From contig NZ_CAKXZS010000022.1 in NCBI RefSeq assembly GCF_935822925.1, forward strand, positions 62,001 to 126,000: 64,000 nucleotides of DNA, in the 5' to 3' direction. Positions 51,542 to 61,632 of the stretch are shown here, piece by piece. Position 1 is the first letter of the stretch. Each line of letters begins with the position of its first letter. Below the pieces are notes generated by a model that was given only the letters and a program-made list of their open reading frames with translations, was not told the DNA's origin and ran no database searches. The stretch comes from Mesorhizobium ventifaucium. GTDB taxonomy: Bacteria; Pseudomonadota; Alphaproteobacteria; Rhizobiales; Rhizobiaceae. The translations under genes were made by a program, and so were the position numbers.

Positions 51542-53848
51542 ATGGCATCCGAGCGCATCGCAGCAATCATCGCAGCCGAGATCGCGGCCCGGCCCGAACA
51601 GGCCGCGGCGGCGATCGGGCTGCTGGACGAAGGCGCGACGGTGCCGTTCGTGGCGCGCTACCGCAAGGAGGTCACCGGCGGCCTCGACGATACGCAACTG
51701 CGCCTGCTGGCCGAGCGGCTCGTCTATCTGCGCGAGCTCGACGCGCGTCGCGACACCATCCTCGGTTCGATCCGCGACCAGGGCAAGCTGACCGAAGAGC
51801 TTGAAGCCAAGATCGCAGCGGCCGCCACCAAGGCGGGACTCGAAGACATCTATCTGCCCTACAAGCCGAAGCGCCGGACCAAGGCCGAGATCGCGCGCGA
51901 GCGTGGGCTGGGACCGCTGGCCGAGGCCATCCTTGCCGATCGCGCGGCGGTGCCCGCCGAGCTGGCGCTGGCCTACATCAGTGAAGAGGTGGCCGACGCC
52001 AAGGCGGCGCTCGAGGGCGCGCGTGACATCCTGTCCGAGCAGTTCGCCGAGAATGCCGATCTGGTCGGCAGGCTGCGGACCTACATGAAGGAACGCGCCT
52101 TCATGCGGTCGCGCGTCGTCGACGGCAAGCAGGAAGCCGGCGCGAAATTCTCCGACTATTTCGACCATGTCGAGCGCTGGGCCAACGTGCCCAGCCATCG
52201 CGCCCTGGCGATGCTGCGCGGTCGCAACGAAGAGGTGCTGTCGCTCGATATCGAAGTCGATGCCGACGACGCTTCACCGGTGAAGCCGGTCGAACGGATG
52301 ATCGCCGACGCCTACGCCGTCGGCCGCCAGCTGCCGGGCGACCGCTGGCTGATGGAGGTGGCCGGCTGGACCTGGCGCATAAAGCTGTCGCTGCACCTGA
52401 CGCTCGATTTGATGCGGGATCTGCGCGAGCGGGCCGAGGAGGAGGCGATCCATGTCTTTGCCCGCAATCTGAAGGATTTGCTGCTCGCCGCCCCGGCCGG
52501 CTCGCGGGCCACGATGGGGCTCGACCCCGGCATCCGCACCGGCGTCAAGGTGGCGGTGGTGGACGGTACCGGCAAGCTGCTGGCGACGACGACGGTCTAT
52601 CCGTTTCCGCCAAGGAGCGATGTGCGCGGCACGCAAGCCGAACTCGCAAAGCTCATCCGCCTGCACAAGGTCGAGTTGATTTCCATCGGCAATGGCACCG
52701 GCAGCCGCGAGACGGAAAGGCTGGTGACCGACATGCTGTCGGACATGCCGTCGGATTCTGGGCCGAAGCCGCTCAAGGTCATCGTCAGCGAAGCGGGTGC
52801 TTCGGTCTATTCCGCCTCGGCAACTGCAGCGGCGGAATTTCCCGGCCTCGACGTGTCGCTGCGCGGTGCGGTGTCGATCGCGCGGCGGCTGCAGGATCCA
52901 CTCGCCGAACTGGTCAAGATCGAGCCGAAGTCGATTGGCGTCGGCCAGTATCAGCATGACGTCGACCAGTATCGGCTCGGCCGCTCGCTGGAAGCGGTGG
53001 TCGAGGACGCGGTCAATGCCGTCGGCGTCGACCTCAACACCGCCTCGGCGCCGCTTCTGGCGCGGGTTTCGGGTCTTGGCGCATCGCTGGCCGAGGCGAT
53101 CATTGCGCACCGTGACGCGGCCGGCCCCTTCGCCAGCCGCCGTGACCTGTTGAAGGTCTCTCGCCTTGGACCCCGCGCGTTCGAGCAATGCGCCGGCTTC
53201 CTGCGCATTCCCAACGGCACCGAACCGCTCGATGCCTCGGCCGTGCATCCGGAAGCCTATGGCGTGGCGAAAAAGATCGTCGCCGCCTGCGGACGTGACC
53301 TCCGTTCGCTGATGGGCGACAGTGCCGCTCTAAAGGCGCTCGATCCGCGTGTCTTCGTCGATGAGCGGTTCGGCCTGCCGACGGTGCGAGACATACTGGC
53401 GGAACTGGAAAAGCCCGGCCGCGATCCGCGCCCCGGCTTCAAGACCGCGACCTTTGCCGACGGCGTCGATGACATCAAGGATTTGAAGCCAGGCATGCTG
53501 CTGGAGGGCACTGTCACCAATGTCGCCGCGTTCGGCGCCTTCGTCGATATCGGCGTGCATCAGGACGGCCTGGTGCATGTCTCGCAACTGGCCGACCGTT
53601 TCGTCAAGGACGCGCATGAGGTGGTGAAAGCCGGCGACGTGGTCAAGGTGCGCGTCGTCGACATCGACATCAAACGCAAGCGCATCGGCCTGTCGATGCG
53701 CAGGGATGCTGACGGCGGCACACCGAAGCCGCGCGACAATGGCAACAGACCGGCGCCGCGCGCGCCGGCGCCGCAGCGCCAGCCGGAGCGGCCGGCGCAA
53801 CAGGGCGCTTTCGGCGCTGCGTTGGCGGAGGCGATGAAGCGAAAGTAG
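51542..53848 (+). CDS. tex: Tex RNA-binding transcription accessory protein
   Basis: 768 residues, a nucleic-acid-binding protein linked to transcription fidelity and RNA handling. Domains in order: N-terminal Tex core (IGLLDEGATVPFVARYRKEV), the YqgF-like RNase H fold (MGLDPGIRTGVKVAVVDGTG), helix-hairpin-helix segments (NTASAPLLARVSGLGASLAE), and a C-terminal S1 domain (LEGTVTNVAAFGAFVDIGVH). A basic Pro/Arg-rich tail follows. The start at 51542 (MASERIAAIIAAE) matches family N-termini. It is monocistronic, flanked by repeats. Confidence 0.94.
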   Translation: MASERIAAIIAAEIAARPEQAAAAIGLLDEGATVPFVARYRKEVTGGLDDTQLRLLAERLVYLRELDARRDTILGSIRDQGKLTEELEAKIAAAATKAGLEDIYLPYKPKRRTKAEIARERGLGPLAEAILADRAAVPAELALAYISEEVADAKAALEGARDILSEQFAENADLVGRLRTYMKERAFMRSRVVDGKQEAGAKFSDYFDHVERWANVPSHRALAMLRGRNEEVLSLDIEVDADDASPVKPVERMIADAYAVGRQLPGDRWLMEVAGWTWRIKLSLHLTLDLMRDLRERAEEEAIHVFARNLKDLLLAAPAGSRATMGLDPGIRTGVKVAVVDGTGKLLATTTVYPFPPRSDVRGTQAELAKLIRLHKVELISIGNGTGSRETERLVTDMLSDMPSDSGPKPLKVIVSEAGASVYSASATAAAEFPGLDVSLRGAVSIARRLQDPLAELVKIEPKSIGVGQYQHDVDQYRLGRSLEAVVEDAVNAVGVDLNTASAPLLARVSGLGASLAEAIIAHRDAAGPFASRRDLLKVSRLGPRAFEQCAGFLRIPNGTEPLDASAVHPEAYGVAKKIVAACGRDLRSLMGDSAALKALDPRVFVDERFGLPTVRDILAELEKPGRDPRPGFKTATFADGVDDIKDLKPGMLLEGTVTNVAAFGAFVDIGVHQDGLVHVSQLADRFVKDAHEVVKAGDVVKVRVVDIDIKRKRIGLSMRRDADGGTPKPRDNGNRPAPRAPAPQRQPERPAQQGAFGAALAEAMKRK

Positions 53849-53888
53849 CTGATAGATCGGCCAAAGAGAAACTGGCGCTGTCGATGTC

Positions 53889-54137
53889 GGCGCTGCCCGC
53901 TGCCGGCACCTTCCCCCGTATAGTGACGGCGCAAGCAGCGCGGCTCTTCCTTCTCCCCTTGTGGGAGAAGGTGGCCTCGCGAAGCGAGGTCGGATGAGGG
54001 GTGTTCCAGCTTGGCACCGACAGCACTCCGTCCAACACCCCTCAACCGTCTCGGCGCTACGCGCCGATCCACCTTCTCCCACAAGGGGAGAAGGAAGAGC
54101 TAACAGATGCCCGGCAGGGCAATGAGGGGCAGCGCCA
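53889..54137. repeat. Nested palindromic repeats after tex
   Basis: Outer arms are of the RIME-like family (GCTGCCGGCACCTTC at about 53900 and GATGCCCGGCAGGGCAATGA at about 54107). Inside is a second element whose ends, 53943-53974 and 54069-54100, are exact 32-base inverted repeats (CTTCTCCCCTTGTGGGAGAA type). This suggests one repeat inserted into another. Confidence 0.85.
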
Positions 54138-54194
54138 ACTTGAGGTGATTGCCCGGAGGTAGAGCATGTTTGTTCTTGCTTTGTGCCGGCAGCT

Positions 54195-54260
54195 ATGCTA
54201 ATGATTCAGGCCTAATGCACATGTGCGCCACTGACCCGCCCAAGAGGCGGGTTTTTTGCG
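54195..54260 (+). ncRNA. Possible small RNA or leader with terminator
   Basis: A promoter-like pair (CTTGCTTTGTGCC, then TATGCTAAT about 17 bases later) is followed closely by a perfect terminator, ACCCGCC (54234-54240)/GGCGGGT (54246-54252) with six T residues. A short in-frame peptide start (MHMCATDPPKRR) overlaps the stem, so it could be an attenuator leader instead. The gene after it is at 54491. Confidence 0.4.
54234..54257 (+). terminator. Terminator upstream of the acyl-CoA dehydrogenase gene
   Basis: A 7-base G+C stem and a run of six T residues. No annotated gene ends here, which is why a small transcript is suspected. Confidence 0.75.
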
Positions 54261-54490
54261 ACCGGCGGATGGCCGCGCTTGTCGTGCGGCACGACGAGGT
54301 AATAGGCGCCGCGGCTCTGCATCGGCCGGGCCCGCCTCGAAGGCGGCAAGGGCGCCGATACCAGGCAAAAGGCGGCGCTGCACGTTCATGATCCATTACT
54401 AGCGCTCATTAATGGCGAAGCAATTTCGTTTGATTTTTTCGAGCCGGAAGCCGATAAGCCGCCCAATTCCGTGATCTGGAGACCGAGGCC

Positions 54491-55696
54491 ATGGCCGCCG
54501 ACAAGAACGCATTCGTCTGGGATGATCCTTTCCTGATCGAGGACCAACTTTCGGAAGACGAGCGGATGGTGCGCGATGGCGCAGCGGCATTCGCCGCCGA
54601 CAAGCTCGCTCCCAGGATTGAGGAAGCCTATCTCGAGGAAAAGACGGATGCCGGGATCTTTCGCGAGATGGGCGAGGTCGGGCTGCTCGGCATCACCATT
54701 CCGGAAGAATATGGCGGGCTCGGCGCCAACTACGTCACCTATGGGCTTGTGGCGCGCGAAGTCGAGCGCATCGACTCGGGCTATCGCTCGATGATGAGCG
54801 TGCAGTCGTCGCTGGTGATGTATCCGATCCATGCCTATGGCTCGGAGGCGCAGCGCAAGAAATACCTGCCGAAGCTGGCGTCAGGCGCATGGATCGGCTG
54901 CTTCGGCCTGACCGAGCCGGATGCCGGTTCCGACCCCGGCGGCATGACGACGCGGGCCGAAAAGACGGCGAACGGCTACAAGATCTCCGGCACGAAAATG
55001 TGGATCTCCAACGCGCCGATCGCCGACGTGTTTGTCGTCTGGGCGAAGTTGTCCGACAAGAGTGCGGGCGCGCAGGACAACGAGATTCGCGGCTTCGTCC
55101 TGGAAAAAGGCATGAAGGGGCTGTCGGCGCCGAAGATCGACGGCAAACTCAGTCTCCGCGCGTCGATCACCGGCGAAGTGGTGATGGAAGGCGTCGAAGT
55201 CGGCGAAGACGCGCTGCTGCCAAATGTGTCGGGCCTGAAGGGGCCGTTCGGCTGCCTCAACCGCGCGCGCTACGGCATCTCCTGGGGGGCGATGGGCGCG
55301 GCGGAGGATTGCTGGCACCGGGCCCGCCAATATGGCCTCGACCGCAAGCAGTTCGGCAAGCCGCTGGCCGGCACGCAGCTGTTCCAGAAGAAGCTCGCCG
55401 ACATGCAGACCGAGATCGCGCTCGGTCTGCAGGGTAGCCTGCGGGTCGGGCGGCTAATGGACGAAGGCAAGATGGCGCCGGAGATGATCTCGATCGTCAA
55501 GCGCAACAATTGCGGCAAGGCGCTCGACATCGCTCGCCAGGCCCGTGACATGCATGGCGGCAACGGCATCCAGATCGGCTACCACGTCATGCGCCACGCG
55601 CAGAACCTGGAAACGGTCAACACCTATGAGGGTACGCATGACGTGCATGCGCTGATCCTTGGACGGGCGCAGACCGGCTTGCAGGCGTTTTTCTAA
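54491..55696 (+). CDS. gcdH: Glutaryl-CoA dehydrogenase / acyl-CoA dehydrogenase
   Basis: 401-residue FAD enzyme that oxidises and decarboxylates glutaryl-CoA to crotonyl-CoA in lysine and tryptophan breakdown. It has GCFGLTEPDAGSDPGGMTTR (FAD/substrate loop), TKMWISNAPIADVFVVWAK, GLKGPFGCLNRARYGISWG, and the catalytic glutamate in VNTYEGTHDVHALILGRA. These match GcdH better than general short-chain acyl-CoA dehydrogenases, where the corresponding Arg region differs. It is a single gene between repeats and the transglutaminase cluster. Confidence 0.9.
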   Translation: MAADKNAFVWDDPFLIEDQLSEDERMVRDGAAAFAADKLAPRIEEAYLEEKTDAGIFREMGEVGLLGITIPEEYGGLGANYVTYGLVAREVERIDSGYRSMMSVQSSLVMYPIHAYGSEAQRKKYLPKLASGAWIGCFGLTEPDAGSDPGGMTTRAEKTANGYKISGTKMWISNAPIADVFVVWAKLSDKSAGAQDNEIRGFVLEKGMKGLSAPKIDGKLSLRASITGEVVMEGVEVGEDALLPNVSGLKGPFGCLNRARYGISWGAMGAAEDCWHRARQYGLDRKQFGKPLAGTQLFQKKLADMQTEIALGLQGSLRVGRLMDEGKMAPEMISIVKRNNCGKALDIARQARDMHGGNGIQIGYHVMRHAQNLETVNTYEGTHDVHALILGRAQTGLQAFF

Positions 55697-55817
55697 AGAC
55701 GCCTAGGCCGGCAACGCTGCTTAATTTAGGTGCAGCGCAACATCTCTGCTTGGAGAATGGCCAGCATTTGTGTCAGGGTTCGGCGAATTCGTTTGAAACG
55801 CCGACTTTCGAGGCCCC

Positions 55818-58800
55818 ATGGCAATTCTGGCAGCCGTCTACCACCTGACCCATTACAAATATGACCGGCCGGTCGTCCTCGGCCCGCAGGTCATCAGGCT
55901 GCAGCCGGCGCCGCATTCCCGCACCAAGGTGCTCAGCCATTCGCTGAAGGTCGGGCCGGCGGACCATTTCGTCAATCTGCAGCAGGATCCCTACGGCAAT
56001 TTCCTGGCGCGCTTCGTGTTTCCGGAACCGGTGACGGAACTGAAGATCGAGGTCGACCTCGTCGCCGACATGACGGTCTATAATCCATTCGATTTCTTCG
56101 TCGAGCCGTCGGCCGAGACCTTTCCGTTCGAATACCCGGAAGAGATCAGCGCCGATCTCGCCATCTACCGGACGCCGGAACCGGCCGGACCGCTGCTGTC
56201 GGTGTTCCTGCAAACCATCGATCGCCACCCAACCAACACCATCAATTTCGTCGTCGACCTCAATGCGCGGCTGCAGCGCGAGATCGCCTATATCGTGCGC
56301 ATGGAAACCGGCGTTTTCTCGCCGGAGGAAACGCTGGCCGCCAAGAAAGGCTCGTGCCGCGATACGAGCTGGCTGCTGGTGCAGATCCTGAGGAACCTCG
56401 GCATCGCCGCGCGCTTCGTTTCCGGCTACCTGATCCAGCTGAAGCCCGACCTCGTCGCGCTTGACGGTCCGCCCGGCACGGCGATCGACTTCACCGATCT
56501 TCATGCCTGGTGCGAAGTCTATCTGCCGGGCGCCGGTTGGATCGGCTTCGACCCGACCTCCGGTCTGCTCACCGGCGAAAGCCATGTGCCGCTGGCGGCC
56601 ACGCCGCATTTCCGCAACGCCGCGCCTATTTCCGGCATGGCGAGCTTCGCCAATGTCGAGTTCGGCTTCGACATGCGGGTCGACCGCATCGCCGAGCACC
56701 CCCGCATCACCAAGCCGTTCTCCGACGAAAGCTGGCAGGCGCTCGATACGCTCGGCAAGCAGGTCGACGCCGCGCTGGAGGCTGGGGACGTACGGCTGAC
56801 CATGGGTGGCGAGCCGACCTTTGTGTCGATCGACGATTTCGAGGCGGAGGAGTGGAACACCGCCGCCGTCGGCCCGACAAAACGCGAAAAGGCCGATGCG
56901 CTGATACGCCGGCTGCGTGAGCGTTTCGCGCCGGGCGGCTTCCTGCATTACGGGCAGGGCAAGTGGTATCCGGGAGAAAGCCTGCCGCGCTGGACCTTTT
57001 CGCTGTACTGGCGCGCCGACGGCGAGCCGGTGTGGAGCGACCCATCGCTGATCGCACGGGAGAACAGCAAAGCAGATGTCGGACCGAAGCAGGCCGAAGG
57101 CCTGTTGACCGCGATTGCCGATGAACTCGGCATCGACAACACCATGGTCAGCGAAGCCTATGAGGATCCGGCCGAGTGGCTGCTCAAGGAAGGCAAGCTG
57201 CCGGAGAATGTCGATCCGTCCAATTCGAAGCTGGACGACCCCGAGGAGCGCAGCCGCATGGCGCGGGTGTTCGAACGGGGCCTGACCAAGCCGTCGGGCT
57301 ATGTACTGCCTGTCCAGCGCTGGAACAGCCAGGCGTCGGGACCGCGCTGGCGTTCGGAGAGATGGAAAACGCGGCGCGGCAGGCTGTTCCTGGTGCCGGG
57401 CGATTCACCGGTCGGCTACCGCCTGCCGCTCGGCACGCTTCCCCATGTGCCGCCGGCGCAGTTCCCCTACATCGTGCCGGTCGATCCTTCGCTGCCGCGC
57501 GGGCCATTGCCGGTGCGCGAGGCGATGTTGCCGGGAGCTGCCCCTGTGCCGGAGGCGGCACTGGCCGAACTTGAAGGCGCCGACGAAATGGCGCGCCGCC
57601 AGCAGGCGGCGTCATTCACCGCCGCGACCGGCCAGCAGGACCGTGTCGAACAGGAGATCACCGAGATCGGCGGCGCGGTGCGCACAGCGCTGTCGGTCGA
57701 GCCGCGCGACGGACGGCTTTGTGTGTTCATGCCGCCGGTCGAGGCGCTGGAAGACTATCTCGAACTGGTCGCGGCGGCCGAGAACGCGGCAAAAACTATC
57801 GGCCTGCCGGTGCATATCGAGGGCTACGGCCCACCGCACGATCCGCGCCTCAACGTCATCCGTGTGGCTCCGGATCCCGGCGTCATTGAAGTGAACATCC
57901 ATCCGGCTGCGAATTGGCAGGACTGCGTGGCGACGACTACCGCGATCTACGAGGAGGCGCGGCAGACGCGCCTCGGCGCCGACAAGTTCATGATCGACGG
58001 CCGTCATACCGGCACAGGCGGCGGCAATCATGTCGTCGTCGGCGGCGCGACACCCAACGACAGTCCGTTTCTGCGCCGCCCCGATTTGCTGAAGAGCCTG
58101 GTGCTGCAATGGCAGCGGCACCCGTCGCTATCCTATCTATTCTCGGGTCTGTTCATCGGTCCGACCAGCCAGGCGCCACGCTTCGACGAGGCGCGCCACG
58201 ATTCGCTCTACGAGCTCGAGATCGCGATGGCTCAGGTGCCGCATCCGAACCAGGGCGCGGCACCCCTGCCGTGGCTGGTCGACCGGCTGTTCCGCAACCT
58301 GTTGACCGACGTGACGGGGAACACCCACCGCTCGGAAATCTGCATCGACAAATTGTTTTCGCCGGACGGCCCGACCGGCCGGCTGGGGCTGGTCGAGTTC
58401 CGCGGTTTCGAAATGCCGCCCAATGCGCGCATGAGTCTCGCGCAGCAACTGCTGGTGCGCGCCATTATCGCTCGCGCCTGGAAGAACCCGCTCGAGGGCC
58501 GCTTCGTGCGCTGGGGCACGTCGTTGCATGACCGTTTCATGCTGCCGCATTATGTCTGGGCTGACTTTCTCGACGTGCTGGACGACCTAAAGCTGAACGG
58601 CTTCGAGTTCCGTCCCGAATGGTTCGACGCGCAGCTCGAATTCCGCTTTCCGTTCTGCGGCGAGGTCCAGCATGCCGGCATCAAGCTGGAGCTGCGGCAG
58701 GCGCTGGAGCCGTGGCATGTCATGGGCGAGCAGGGCGCCATCGGCGGCACCGTGCGCTTCGTCGATTCCTCGGTCGAGCGGCTGCAGGTGAAGACCGAAG

Positions 58801-59195
58801 GGCTCAATCCGGAGCGTCACGCCGTCGTCTGCAACGGCCGTATCGTGCCGATGAAGGTGACCGACACCAGAGAGACCGCGGTGGCGGGCGTCCGTTTCAA
58901 GGCGTGGCAGCCGGCATCGGGGCTGCATCCGGCGCTGCCGGTCAACACGCCCCTGGTCTTCGACATCTACGATCGCTGGTCGGGCCGGGCGGTCGGCGGC
59001 TGCGTCTACCATGTCGCACATCCCGGCGGGCGCAGCTACGACACTTTCCCAGTCAACGGCAATGAAGCGGAGGCGCGACGGCTTGCCCGCTTCGAGCCGC
59101 GTGGCCATACGCCGTCCGCCTACGTGTTGCGCGACGAACAAGCCTCTGAGGATTTCCCGATGACCCTTGACCTGCGGCGGCCTGCAAGACTCTGA
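55818..59195 (+). CDS. Transglutaminase-like protein with DUF2126 domain
   Basis: 1125 residues. An N-terminal transglutaminase-like thiol peptidase/acyltransferase (about 1-280) has the triad C180 (KKGSCRDTSWLLVQ), H229 (DLHAWCEVYLPG) and D245 (WIGFDPTSG). The rest (about 300-1125) is DUF2126, with conserved stretches MGGEPTFVSIDDFEAEEWNT, RHTGTGGGNHVVVGGATPND and FRGFEMPPNARMSL. No signal peptide is visible. The next gene, an ATP-grasp/alpha-E protein, starts 6 bases after the stop. Families of this composition were predicted by comparative genomics to ligate and cleave peptides; no biochemistry is known to me for this protein. Confidence 0.9.
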   Translation: MAILAAVYHLTHYKYDRPVVLGPQVIRLQPAPHSRTKVLSHSLKVGPADHFVNLQQDPYGNFLARFVFPEPVTELKIEVDLVADMTVYNPFDFFVEPSAETFPFEYPEEISADLAIYRTPEPAGPLLSVFLQTIDRHPTNTINFVVDLNARLQREIAYIVRMETGVFSPEETLAAKKGSCRDTSWLLVQILRNLGIAARFVSGYLIQLKPDLVALDGPPGTAIDFTDLHAWCEVYLPGAGWIGFDPTSGLLTGESHVPLAATPHFRNAAPISGMASFANVEFGFDMRVDRIAEHPRITKPFSDESWQALDTLGKQVDAALEAGDVRLTMGGEPTFVSIDDFEAEEWNTAAVGPTKREKADALIRRLRERFAPGGFLHYGQGKWYPGESLPRWTFSLYWRADGEPVWSDPSLIARENSKADVGPKQAEGLLTAIADELGIDNTMVSEAYEDPAEWLLKEGKLPENVDPSNSKLDDPEERSRMARVFERGLTKPSGYVLPVQRWNSQASGPRWRSERWKTRRGRLFLVPGDSPVGYRLPLGTLPHVPPAQFPYIVPVDPSLPRGPLPVREAMLPGAAPVPEAALAELEGADEMARRQQAASFTAATGQQDRVEQEITEIGGAVRTALSVEPRDGRLCVFMPPVEALEDYLELVAAAENAAKTIGLPVHIEGYGPPHDPRLNVIRVAPDPGVIEVNIHPAANWQDCVATTTAIYEEARQTRLGADKFMIDGRHTGTGGGNHVVVGGATPNDSPFLRRPDLLKSLVLQWQRHPSLSYLFSGLFIGPTSQAPRFDEARHDSLYELEIAMAQVPHPNQGAAPLPWLVDRLFRNLLTDVTGNTHRSEICIDKLFSPDGPTGRLGLVEFRGFEMPPNARMSLAQQLLVRAIIARAWKNPLEGRFVRWGTSLHDRFMLPHYVWADFLDVLDDLKLNGFEFRPEWFDAQLEFRFPFCGEVQHAGIKLELRQALEPWHVMGEQGAIGGTVRFVDSSVERLQVKTEGLNPERHAVVCNGRIVPMKVTDTRETAVAGVRFKAWQPASGLHPALPVNTPLVFDIYDRWSGRAVGGCVYHVAHPGGRSYDTFPVNGNEAEARRLARFEPRGHTPSAYVLRDEQASEDFPMTLDLRRPARL

Positions 59196-59201
59196 TCAGC
59201 C

Positions 59202-61607
59202 ATGGCAAAGGGGAATCACAAGGAAATACGCGGCCGGCCGCACAACCTGCTGGAGCATTACCAGCCGATTGACGGCGTCGTCGATGAGATGGTCGATGCA
59301 TCAGGCAATCCCCGTCCGGTATGGAAGGAGTTCATCGAGGCGCTGGAAGAACTGGGACCTGAAGAGCTCGCCCAGCGCTTTGCCCGCGCCGACCAGTATC
59401 TGCGCGACGCCGGAGTCTATTACCGTCTCTACGATCAGGCCGGCGCCAATGAGCGCGAATGGCCGCTGGCGCATGTGCCTCTCCTGATAGAGGAGCAGGA
59501 ATGGGCCGCGATCAGTGCCGGCCTGGTCCAGCGGGCCGAACTTTTCGAGGAAACGATTGCCGATATCTACGGGCCGAACCACCTGGTCGGGAAAGGCATC
59601 CTGCCGGCGGGGCTGATCGCGGCCAGCCCGGAATATTTGCGCCCCGTCGTCGGCACCAGACCGGCCAGCGGCCATTTCCTGCACTTTTGCGCTTTCGAGC
59701 TCGGTCGTGGACCGGATGGCCGCTGGTGGGTGCTGGGCGACCGCACGCAGGCGCCGTCGGGGGCCGGCTTTGCGCTGGAAAACCGCGTCGCCACCACGCG
59801 TGCGCTGTCCGACATTTATGGCGAGATGCATGTGCACCGCCTTGCCGGCTTCTTCCGTCGCTTTCGCGACGCGCTGAACGGCATGGCCAAGGTATCGGGC
59901 GGCCGTGTCGCCATCCTGACGCCGGGGCCGCTCAACGAAACCTATTACGAGCATGCCTATATCGCCCGCTATCTCGGCATCATGCTGCTCGAAGGCGAGG
60001 ATCTGACCGTTTCCGGCGGTCGATTGATGGTGCGCACGGTTTCCGGGCTGATGCCGGTCAGCGTGCTGTGGCGGCGGCTCGACGCGGCCTTCGCCGATCC
60101 GCTGGAGTTGCGGCCGGATTCGCAGATCGGCACGCCAGGGCTGGTCGAGGCGATCCGCCGGGAAGCCGTTTCAGCCGTCAACGCGCTCGGCTCCGGGCTG
60201 ATGGAAACGCGGGCGCTGTTCGCCTTCCTGCCAAAAATTTCGCGCGAATTGCGCAACGAGGAGCTTCTCTTGCCGAGCGTCGCGACATGGTGGTGCGGGC
60301 GGGACGCGGACCGTGACCATGTGCTGGCCAACCTCGACCGCATGGTGATCGGTCCGGCGCTGTCGACGCGGCTTGCCTTCGAGGATGACGGTTGCACCAG
60401 GCTGGGCTCGGCGCTGGTTGCCGGGGCACGGGCCGAATTGATAGCCCGGATCGAACGGGACGGCGGCGCCTTCGTCGGACAGGAAGCGGTAACGCTTTCG
60501 ACCACGCCGGTCTATGTCGGCGGCTGGCTTGAGCCGCGGCCGGCAGCCCTGCGCGTCTATCTGGCGCGAACGCCGGAAGGCTGGACGGTGATGCCCGGCG
60601 GTTTCGCCCGTGTCGGCTTTTCGCTCGACCCGACCGCAATCGCCATGCAGCGCGGCGGCCAAGCGGCGGATGTATGGGTGGTCAGCGACGGGCCGGTGGA
60701 GCGCGAGACGCTGCTGCCGCAGGAGCATGACAGCTTCACCCGCACCTCGCCAGGCAGCCTGCCCAGCCGCGCAGCGGAAAACCTGACATGGCTCGGCCGC
60801 TATATCGAGCGATCGGAAGACACGGTGCGCATCCTGCGCGCCTATCACGTGCGGCTGGCCGAGGCCTCCGACCCCGACATGCCTTTGCTTGCCGATATCA
60901 GAGACCATCTCGAACCGTTCGGCATCGACGTCGCGGCGGCGATCCCGCCGGGGCTGATCGGCACGCTGGACAGCGCCGTCTACAGCGCCGGGCAGATCCG
61001 CGACCGCTTCTCGCCCGACGGCTGGCTGGCGCTGAACGATCTGTCGAAGACGATTCATCAATTCGCGACAACGGTGGCGCCGGGCGATGACGCGACGCGG
61101 GCGATGACGGTCATCCTGCGCAAGCTCGCCGGGTTTTCGGGCCTGCTGCATGAGAATATGTACCGCTTCACCGGCTGGCGCTTCCTGGAGATCGGCCGGC
61201 GGTTGGAACGCGGCATCCAGATCGCCCGCACGCTCGCCCGGCTGACCGGGGCTGCGGCGCCCGAAGGCGCGCTCGACATGATGCTGGAGATCGGCGACAG
61301 CGTGATGACCCACCGGCGGCAGTATCCGGTGCAGGCCGGCAGGCGCACGGTGATCGACCTCCTGGTGCTCGATCCGCTCAACCCGCGCTCCATCCTGTTC
61401 CAGCTCGAGCGGCTGAAGGCCGAAATCGCGCTGTTGCCGTCTATCGGCGGCGAGGGGCATATGTCGCCGGCGGCAAAAGAGATACTGCAGCTCAATACCG
61501 CAATCGCCATCAAGGAGCCATCGGACATGACGGCGAAGGCCCTGGACGATCTCGCCACCGAGATCGGCGGCCTCTATAACAGCCTCGCCAAGGCCTATTT
61601 CGGCTAA
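59202..61607 (+). CDS. Circularly permuted ATP-grasp ligase fused to alpha-E domain
   Basis: 801 residues. Residues about 80-470 match circularly permuted ATP-grasp type 2 (HVPLLIEEQEWAAISAGLVQ, AFELGRGPDGRWWVLGDRTQ, RTVSGLMPVSVLWRRLDA), predicted to be a carboxylate-amine ligase. From about 522 (SRAAENLTWLGRYIERSEDT) the protein is the helical alpha-E domain (DUF403). In many genomes the two are separate genes; here they are one. It follows the DUF2126 gene by 6 bases and precedes a second transglutaminase by 25, so the three form an operon. Likely action is formation of amide bonds on a peptide substrate. Confidence 0.9.
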   Translation: MAKGNHKEIRGRPHNLLEHYQPIDGVVDEMVDASGNPRPVWKEFIEALEELGPEELAQRFARADQYLRDAGVYYRLYDQAGANEREWPLAHVPLLIEEQEWAAISAGLVQRAELFEETIADIYGPNHLVGKGILPAGLIAASPEYLRPVVGTRPASGHFLHFCAFELGRGPDGRWWVLGDRTQAPSGAGFALENRVATTRALSDIYGEMHVHRLAGFFRRFRDALNGMAKVSGGRVAILTPGPLNETYYEHAYIARYLGIMLLEGEDLTVSGGRLMVRTVSGLMPVSVLWRRLDAAFADPLELRPDSQIGTPGLVEAIRREAVSAVNALGSGLMETRALFAFLPKISRELRNEELLLPSVATWWCGRDADRDHVLANLDRMVIGPALSTRLAFEDDGCTRLGSALVAGARAELIARIERDGGAFVGQEAVTLSTTPVYVGGWLEPRPAALRVYLARTPEGWTVMPGGFARVGFSLDPTAIAMQRGGQAADVWVVSDGPVERETLLPQEHDSFTRTSPGSLPSRAAENLTWLGRYIERSEDTVRILRAYHVRLAEASDPDMPLLADIRDHLEPFGIDVAAAIPPGLIGTLDSAVYSAGQIRDRFSPDGWLALNDLSKTIHQFATTVAPGDDATRAMTVILRKLAGFSGLLHENMYRFTGWRFLEIGRRLERGIQIARTLARLTGAAAPEGALDMMLEIGDSVMTHRRQYPVQAGRRTVIDLLVLDPLNPRSILFQLERLKAEIALLPSIGGEGHMSPAAKEILQLNTAIAIKEPSDMTAKALDDLATEIGGLYNSLAKAYFG

Positions 61608-61632
61608 GGACGGGGTCCGGATAAAGGCTGGC

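Noticed and set aside
54149..54391. 80-codon frame with MHMCATDPPKRR
   Set aside because: It reads through a strong terminator and a low-complexity stretch; kept only as a possible leader peptide in the small-RNA entry.
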